A stretch of DNA of 64,000 nucleotides from Achromobacter sp. AONIH1. Lineage in GTDB: Bacteria; Pseudomonadota; Gammaproteobacteria; Burkholderiales; Burkholderiaceae_B. Below the pieces are notes generated by a model. The model was given only the letters and a program-made list of their open reading frames with translations. It did no database searches and was not told the DNA's origin. Each line of letters opens with the position of its first letter. Within the stretch, counting starts at the first letter, position 1. The stretch covers positions 4,464,001-4,528,000 of the forward strand of contig NZ_CP026124.1 in assembly GCF_002902905.1 (NCBI RefSeq), in the 5' to 3' direction. This document shows, piece after piece, positions 59,820 to 64,000 of this stretch. A program made the translations under genes and the position numbers.

Positions 59820-60010
59820 GATGTCCACAAAAAAGAGTTCAATTGCGCCGCATTCTACGCAAAAGTCGGGAATCGGCGTTCGACCATAGCGGCCCGGCCC
59901 GGTTCCCGAGTCCGGACGGACCGAGGCAAATCGGCGGTTTCGGCCCTCCGTCCGCGAGGGCGGACCGCCCTCGGACAGGCGCGACGCTGCGCCTGGCCGC
60001 CCAATAGGAA

Positions 60011-60080
60011 ACGGGCCGGAAAGCTAGGCTTCCGGCCCGTCGCGAGCCCTTCCCCGGACCCGCGCGCTGCGGGTCCGGGG
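60011..60080 (-). terminator. Two hairpins downstream of the second livK
   Basis: The first hairpin on the plus numbering, 60011-60040, pairs ACGGGCCGGAA with TTCCGGCCCGT and is followed on the minus strand by TTTCCTATT. The second, 60052-60080, pairs CCCCGGACCCGC with GCGGGTCCGGGG over 5 nt. Both are strong, and the T-rich tail makes the first the more likely terminator. Confidence 0.6.
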
Positions 60081-60101
60081 ACGGTTCCGGCATGCGCCGG
60101 T

Positions 60102-61229
60102 TTACTTGTAGACGGTCTTGGAACCGTCCTTGTGCCAGGTGAACACGTCGAACTGGAAGTTCGTCAGGTCGCCCTGCTTGTTCCAGGAGATCTTGCCGAT
60201 CGGGGTGTCGAGCGTGTTGGCGTGCAGGAACTTGGCGACCTTGGCCGGATCCTCGCTGCCAGCGCCCTTGATGCCGTCGGCGATGGCCAGGGTGGCCGTG
60301 TAGGCGGTCATCTGGAACGCGCCCGCGGCGTTGCGCTTCTTGGCCTGGAAGGCCTTCACGATCTCGGCGTTGGCGGCGCTCTGGCTGAAGTCCGCCGGCA
60401 GCGTCAGCAGCATGCCCTCGACGGCGTCGCCGGCGATGGCGTTGATGTCCGGGTTGCCCGTGCCTTCCGGACCCATCCACTTGGCCTTCACGCCCTGTTC
60501 GGCCGCCTGGCGCAGCAGCAGGCCCATTTCGGGGTGGTAGCCGCCGTAGTAGACGAAGTCCACGCCGCCGCTCTTGAGCTTGGTGATGACGGCGGAGTAG
60601 TCGCTGTCGCCGGCGTTGATGCCTTCGAAGATCGCGACCGGGATGCCGCCCTTCTCGAGGTCGTTCTTGACCGCGGTGGCGATGCCCTGGCCGTAGGACT
60701 GCTTGTCATGCAGCACGGCGACCTTCTTCGGCTTGAGCTTTTCCAGGACGAACTTGGCGGCGGCCGGGCCCTGCTGGTCGTCGCGGCCGATGGTGCGGAA
60801 GATGAACTCGTAGTTCTTGCCGTCGGTCAGCGCCGGCGAGGTGGCCGACGGGGTCACCATGACCACGCCTTCGTTGTTGTAGACGTCGGCGGCGGCGATG
60901 GTCGCGCCCGAGCAGACGTGGCCAACCACGAAACCGATCTTGCTGTTGACCACGCGGTTGGCGGCCACCGGACCCTGCTTGGGTTCGCAGCCGTCGTCGA
61001 TGACGACGGTTTCCAGCTTCTTGCCATTGACGCCGCCGGCGGCGTTGATGCGCTCGACCGCCGTGTCAACGCCTTCGCGGACCATGTCGCCGTACTGGGT
61101 GACCGGGCCGGTGGTCGGGCCGACCACGCCGATCTTGATCGTCTGGGCTTGCGCGCCCGCTGCGAACGTCAACCCTGCGGCAACACCCAAGGCGGCGATG
61201 ACCGGGGTCAGACGGAATGCTGGCTTCAT
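60102..61229 (-). CDS. Branched-chain amino acid binding protein, second LivK/BraC paralogue
   Basis: The 375-residue periplasmic protein has a signal peptide ending in AQAQT. The mature part contains IKIGVVGPTTGPVTQYGDMV, DDGCEPKQGPVAANRVVN and IGRDDQQGPAAAKFVLEKL, closely parallel to LivK at 47919-49034. No permease or ATPase genes accompany it. It probably delivers its ligand to the LivHMGF complex encoded 13 kb away, perhaps with a different amino acid preference. Confidence 0.93.
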   Translation of the reverse strand: MKPAFRLTPVIAALGVAAGLTFAAGAQAQTIKIGVVGPTTGPVTQYGDMVREGVDTAVERINAAGGVNGKKLETVVIDDGCEPKQGPVAANRVVNSKIGFVVGHVCSGATIAAADVYNNEGVVMVTPSATSPALTDGKNYEFIFRTIGRDDQQGPAAAKFVLEKLKPKKVAVLHDKQSYGQGIATAVKNDLEKGGIPVAIFEGINAGDSDYSAVITKLKSGGVDFVYYGGYHPEMGLLLRQAAEQGVKAKWMGPEGTGNPDINAIAGDAVEGMLLTLPADFSQSAANAEIVKAFQAKKRNAAGAFQMTAYTATLAIADGIKGAGSEDPAKVAKFLHANTLDTPIGKISWNKQGDLTNFQFDVFTWHKDGSKTVYK

Positions 61230-61488
61230 GAGTGGACTCCTCTATTGGCATGTAATCGTTGGTTTTCACCGGGCGTAGGCCGGCTTTATCAGTGAATTCC
61301 GCCCGGCTGCTATGCGTTTGCACGGCAAAGCATACACTGAAAGATCACTGTCATTGTGGGCTCCGGCCCGCCTTTTTTTGTGCGGAAAACTTGATGGGAC
61401 GCATCACTTTCCCGCATTTCCCTTATGCCTTCAGGGATATATGCAAAAGAGGATTTATTCGTTTGCGTTACTAAGCCGGCGCGGCATC

Positions 61489-62103
61489 ATGGCCGCCATG
61501 AGACTCCAACCGATCATCGTCCCCGGATGGAAAAACTCCGGACCCGAACACTGGCAATCCCGCTGGGCGGACGCCTTGCCGCACGCGATACGGGTGCAGC
61601 AGCGGGACTGGGAACAGCCGTCCTGCGCCGAATGGACCGCCGCCGTGGCGGCCGAAGTGGACAAGGCCCGCAGTCCGGTGCTGCTGATCGCGCACAGCCT
61701 GGGCTGCCTGGCCTGCGCCGCGCTGCCGGTGCCGCTGCGCGCCAAGGTGGCGGGCGCCCTGCTGGTGGCGCCGGCAGACGTGGAACGCGCCGACGCCCCG
61801 GACTGTCTGCGCGGCTTCGCGCCGATCCCCCGGACCTCGCTGCCCTTCCAGAGCGTGGTGGTGGCCAGCGACAACGATCCCTATTGCCGCCTGGAGCGCG
61901 CGCGCCTGTTCGCGGAACACTGGGGCAGCCGCCTGGTGGTCGTGCCCGGCGCCGGCCACATCAACGCCGACAGCGGGCTGGGCGATTGGCCCCAGGGCCT
62001 GAAACTGCTGGGCGCGCTACGCCGGCGCTCGTCGTGGCGGGTCTCGCCGCCGCCCGAGCGCATCTCGCCGGTACCCGTGCGCCCCTTGTCGCACCAGGGC
62101 TGA
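61489..62103 (+). CDS. RBBP9/YdeN family alpha/beta hydrolase
   Basis: The 204-residue protein has the RBBP9-type start IIVPGWKNSGPEHWQSRW, the nucleophile elbow AHSLGC, an acidic residue in SDNDPYC and the His in GAGHINADSGLGDWPQG. The triad is therefore complete. Members are small serine hydrolases of mostly unknown substrate. ATG 61498 is an alternative start. It is divergent from the second livK gene across a 260-bp region with no other gene. Confidence 0.88.
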   Translation: MAAMRLQPIIVPGWKNSGPEHWQSRWADALPHAIRVQQRDWEQPSCAEWTAAVAAEVDKARSPVLLIAHSLGCLACAALPVPLRAKVAGALLVAPADVERADAPDCLRGFAPIPRTSLPFQSVVVASDNDPYCRLERARLFAEHWGSRLVVVPGAGHINADSGLGDWPQGLKLLGALRRRSSWRVSPPPERISPVPVRPLSHQG

Positions 62104-62170
62104 GCATCTCCACGCGGCGCTCGCCGATACGCGCCTTCTGCCCCTGACGGGCGTTCCATTGGGGCTGCCC

Positions 62171-62210
62171 AAAACAAAAACCCCGCGACGCAAGGGTGCG
62201 TGGCGGGGTT
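62171..62210 (-). terminator. Rho-independent terminator of dps
   Basis: On the minus strand AACCCCGC pairs with GCGGGGTT around an inner stem-loop (ACGCACCCTTGCGT), followed by TTTTGTTTT. It lies 32 bp beyond the dps stop codon. Confidence 0.9.
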
Positions 62211-62241
62211 GATCGGCCGCGCTATCGCGGCTCGCGCTGAA

Positions 62242-62742
62242 TCACTGCAGCAGGCTGCGCAGCATCCAGGCATTCTTCTCGTGCACGTCCAGGCGCTGCG
62301 TCAGCAGATCGGCCGTGGGTTGATCATTGGCGGCGTCGGCTTTCTCGAAGGCGGCGCGCGCGGTCTTGGCGACCGACTCGTTGGCGCTGACCAGCAGGCG
62401 CACCATTTCCAGCGCTTCCGGCACCGAGTCCGGCTCGGCGATCGACGACAGCTTGGCGTACTCGCGGTACGTGCCCGGCGCGTAGTGGCCCAGCGCCCGG
62501 ATGCGCTCGGCGATGCTGTCCAGCGCGTTCCATTCCTCGGTGTACTGCGTCATGAACATCAGGTGCAGCGTATTGAACATTGGCCCCGTGACGTTCCAGT
62601 GGAAGTTGTGCGTCATCAGGTACAGCGTGTACGAATCCGCAAGCAGCTTGGACAGCTCGCCCGCAACCGCGGCGCGATCCTTGTCGGAAATGCCGATGTT
62701 GATGCGCGGAACACTGGTGGTCTTCTTGGAGGACTTGGCCAT
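62242..62742 (-). CDS. dps: Dps family DNA-protecting ferritin-like protein
   Basis: The 166-residue protein starts MAKSSKKTTSVPRINIGIS behind AGGAG. The inter-subunit ferroxidase ligands lie in THNFHWNVTGPMF and EEWNALDSIAERIRALG. The lysine-rich N-terminus could bind DNA. Dps dodecamers oxidise iron with hydrogen peroxide and shield DNA. The oxyR gene lies 240 bp upstream on the same strand, so OxyR control is likely. Confidence 0.95.
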   Translation of the reverse strand: MAKSSKKTTSVPRINIGISDKDRAAVAGELSKLLADSYTLYLMTHNFHWNVTGPMFNTLHLMFMTQYTEEWNALDSIAERIRALGHYAPGTYREYAKLSSIAEPDSVPEALEMVRLLVSANESVAKTARAAFEKADAANDQPTADLLTQRLDVHEKNAWMLRSLLQ

Positions 62743-62914
62743 CGATGACTCCTGTTGAATGGACTGAGCAAGGATAACACTGCTGCTACGACAGACTTGG
62801 GACCGCACGGCGGCTCAACATTGATGCGGCTCAAGCGATAACTGCTGCAATCAATGAACTGCGTGCTGCAACCGAACACCAGACGTCGCAGCCAGAAACT
62901 GCAAGCGGGATGCC

Positions 62915-62983
62915 GCGGAGCCGGCTCCGCCGGTCCGTGGGCATGCCCCCTTGAGGGGGAGCGCGCGAGCGCTCGGGGGTGGG
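62915..62983. repeat. Cluster of palindromes downstream of oxyR, REP-like
   Basis: GCGGAGCCGGCTCCGC (62915-62930) is a perfect palindrome. CCCCCTTGAGGGGG (62946-62959) is a second hairpin, and an imperfect GAGCGCGCGAGCGCTC follows. The arrangement resembles intergenic repeats I recall from Alcaligenaceae and Comamonadaceae genomes. Only one copy is present in the window. Confidence 0.4.
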
Positions 62984-63934
62984 TCAATCTTGTTCTGCCG
63001 TGACCTCGCCCGCCAGCATCTGCACGCCCGGCAGCCCGCATTCATAGACGGCCTGCGCCAGCGCCTCGATCGCCGCGAGTCGCGGAAAGCTGCGGCGCCA
63101 GGCCAGCACCACGCGGCGTTCCGGCACCTGGCCCTCGAACGGCAAGTAACGCAGCAGGCTGTTCGAGGGAGGTTGCTCCGGCACAGCGGTCACCGGCAGC
63201 ACGGTGACGCCGATGCCCGCCGCCACCATGTGGCGGATCGTTTCCAGCGACGAGCCCTCGAAGGTGCGCTGGATGCCGTCGCTGGCCGCGGAAAAGCGCG
63301 ACAGCTCGGGACAGACCTCCAGCACCTGGTCGCGGAAGCAATGGCCGCTGCCCAGCAGCAGCATGGTCTGTTGCTTCAGGTCCTGCGCGTCGACGGCGGC
63401 CTGCTTCGCCAATTCATGGTCGTTCGGCACGGCCACCACGAAGGGTTCATCGTATAGCGGCTGCATGACCAGGCCGGCCTCCGGCAAAGGCAAGGCCATG
63501 ATGGCGCAATCGATCTCGCCCTGGCGCAGCAACTCGACCAGGCGCACGGTGAAGTTTTCCTGCAGTAGCAGCGGCATCTGCGGCGTGCGACGGATCTGCT
63601 CGGGCACCAGGCGCGGCAGCAGGTAGGGACCGATGGTATGGATCACGCCCACGCGCAGCGGCCCGGCCAGCGGATCGTGGCCCTGGCGCGCGATCTCCTT
63701 GATACTGGCGCTTTCCTCCAGCACCTTCTGCGCCTGCGCCACGATGCGCTGCCCGATCGGCGTCACGCCGACCTCGGCGCCGCCGCGTTCGAACAGGGTC
63801 ACGCCCAGCTCGTCCTCGAGCTTGCGGATGGCGACGGAAAGCGTGGGCTGACTGACGAAACAGGCCTCCGCAGCCCGACCAAAATGGCGCTCGCGTGCCA
63901 CCGCCACGATGTACTTGAGTTCGGTGAGAGTCAT
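62984..63934 (-). CDS. oxyR: Hydrogen-peroxide-sensing LysR-type regulator OxyR
   Basis: The 316-residue protein starts MTLTELKYIVAVARERHFG. The LysR helix-turn-helix FGRAAEACFVSQPTLSVAIR lies at residues 18-37. The redox pair falls exactly at Cys199 and Cys208 (GSGHCFRDQVLEVCPEL), the numbering of Escherichia coli OxyR. Oxidation to the disulphide activates peroxide-defence genes, and dps follows downstream. Only 66 bp of upstream sequence is within the window. Confidence 0.97.
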   Translation of the reverse strand: MTLTELKYIVAVARERHFGRAAEACFVSQPTLSVAIRKLEDELGVTLFERGGAEVGVTPIGQRIVAQAQKVLEESASIKEIARQGHDPLAGPLRVGVIHTIGPYLLPRLVPEQIRRTPQMPLLLQENFTVRLVELLRQGEIDCAIMALPLPEAGLVMQPLYDEPFVVAVPNDHELAKQAAVDAQDLKQQTMLLLGSGHCFRDQVLEVCPELSRFSAASDGIQRTFEGSSLETIRHMVAAGIGVTVLPVTAVPEQPPSNSLLRYLPFEGQVPERRVVLAWRRSFPRLAAIEALAQAVYECGLPGVQMLAGEVTAEQD

Positions 63935-64000
63935 ACGCCCCCCGGGTTATGCGGCGGCCAGCGGGCCGTCGGCGAAAAGTTTAGGGTGGTTCATCTAGGT

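Noticed and set aside
62946..62959. CCCCCTTGAGGGGG as a rho-independent terminator of oxyR
   Set aside because: No T tract follows on the minus strand, so it is better described as part of a palindromic repeat cluster.

Overview
The window reads as a chromosomal segment of a high-GC betaproteobacterium, most likely Alcaligenaceae close to Achromobacter or Bordetella. The reasons are the dense high-GC coding, the branched-chain amino acid, ugp, arginase and glutathione S-transferase gene content, and the oxyR/dps pair. I found no tRNA, rRNA, CRISPR array, transposase or prophage gene. Nearly every long reading frame opposite a real gene is a GC-driven shadow.

Region 1 (1-20.4 kb, minus strand) is a secretion locus. 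A giant two-partner-secretion exoprotein related to filamentous haemagglutinin has its 3' end beyond the left edge. Next come a secreted PstS-like phosphate-binding protein and a compact type II secretion operon (gspG-K-L-M-D-E-F) with a lipoprotein secretin. The exoprotein and PstS-like genes share a 54-bp promoter element (44/54 identical, 28/29 in its core) that contains a CTGTCA half-box. The set resembles the phosphate-regulated pdtA, lapA/DING and Hxc neighbourhood of Pseudomonas aeruginosa. No gspC, H, I or J and no TpsB partner is visible.

Region 2 (20.6-44 kb) is mixed core and accessory metabolism. It holds a MarR regulator with two operator palindromes divergent from a CynX-type transporter, an Rdx (SelW-like) protein, Bcr/CflA efflux, an enoyl-CoA hydratase homologue, ChrA, an orphan RstB-like kinase and a TerC-CBS protein. 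A small mgtC operon follows, with a free-standing ACT-like protein and a 35-residue membrane peptide that is easily missed. Then come an EAL phosphodiesterase, an FUSC transporter, a tandem universal stress protein behind an FNR/Anr-like box, MetQ, arginase, a zinc alcohol dehydrogenase, DUF423, EamA, two glutathione S-transferases, a PQQ-type sugar dehydrogenase and an aspartate racemase.

Region 3 (44-64 kb) is mainly transport and stress response. It contains livKHMGF with a clear terminator, proC-yhhQ, and ugpBAEC preceded by a tandem 11-bp PHO box. After these are a MipA/OmpV protein, a serine-hydrolase homologue that has lost its catalytic serine, an RstAB-like two-component pair (the kinase is a paralogue of the orphan at 26.5 kb), a second LivK paralogue, an RBBP9-type hydrolase, dps and oxyR.

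The unifying theme is phosphate starvation. Three separate promoters (exoprotein, PstS-like, ugp) carry PHO-box-like sequences of differing strength.
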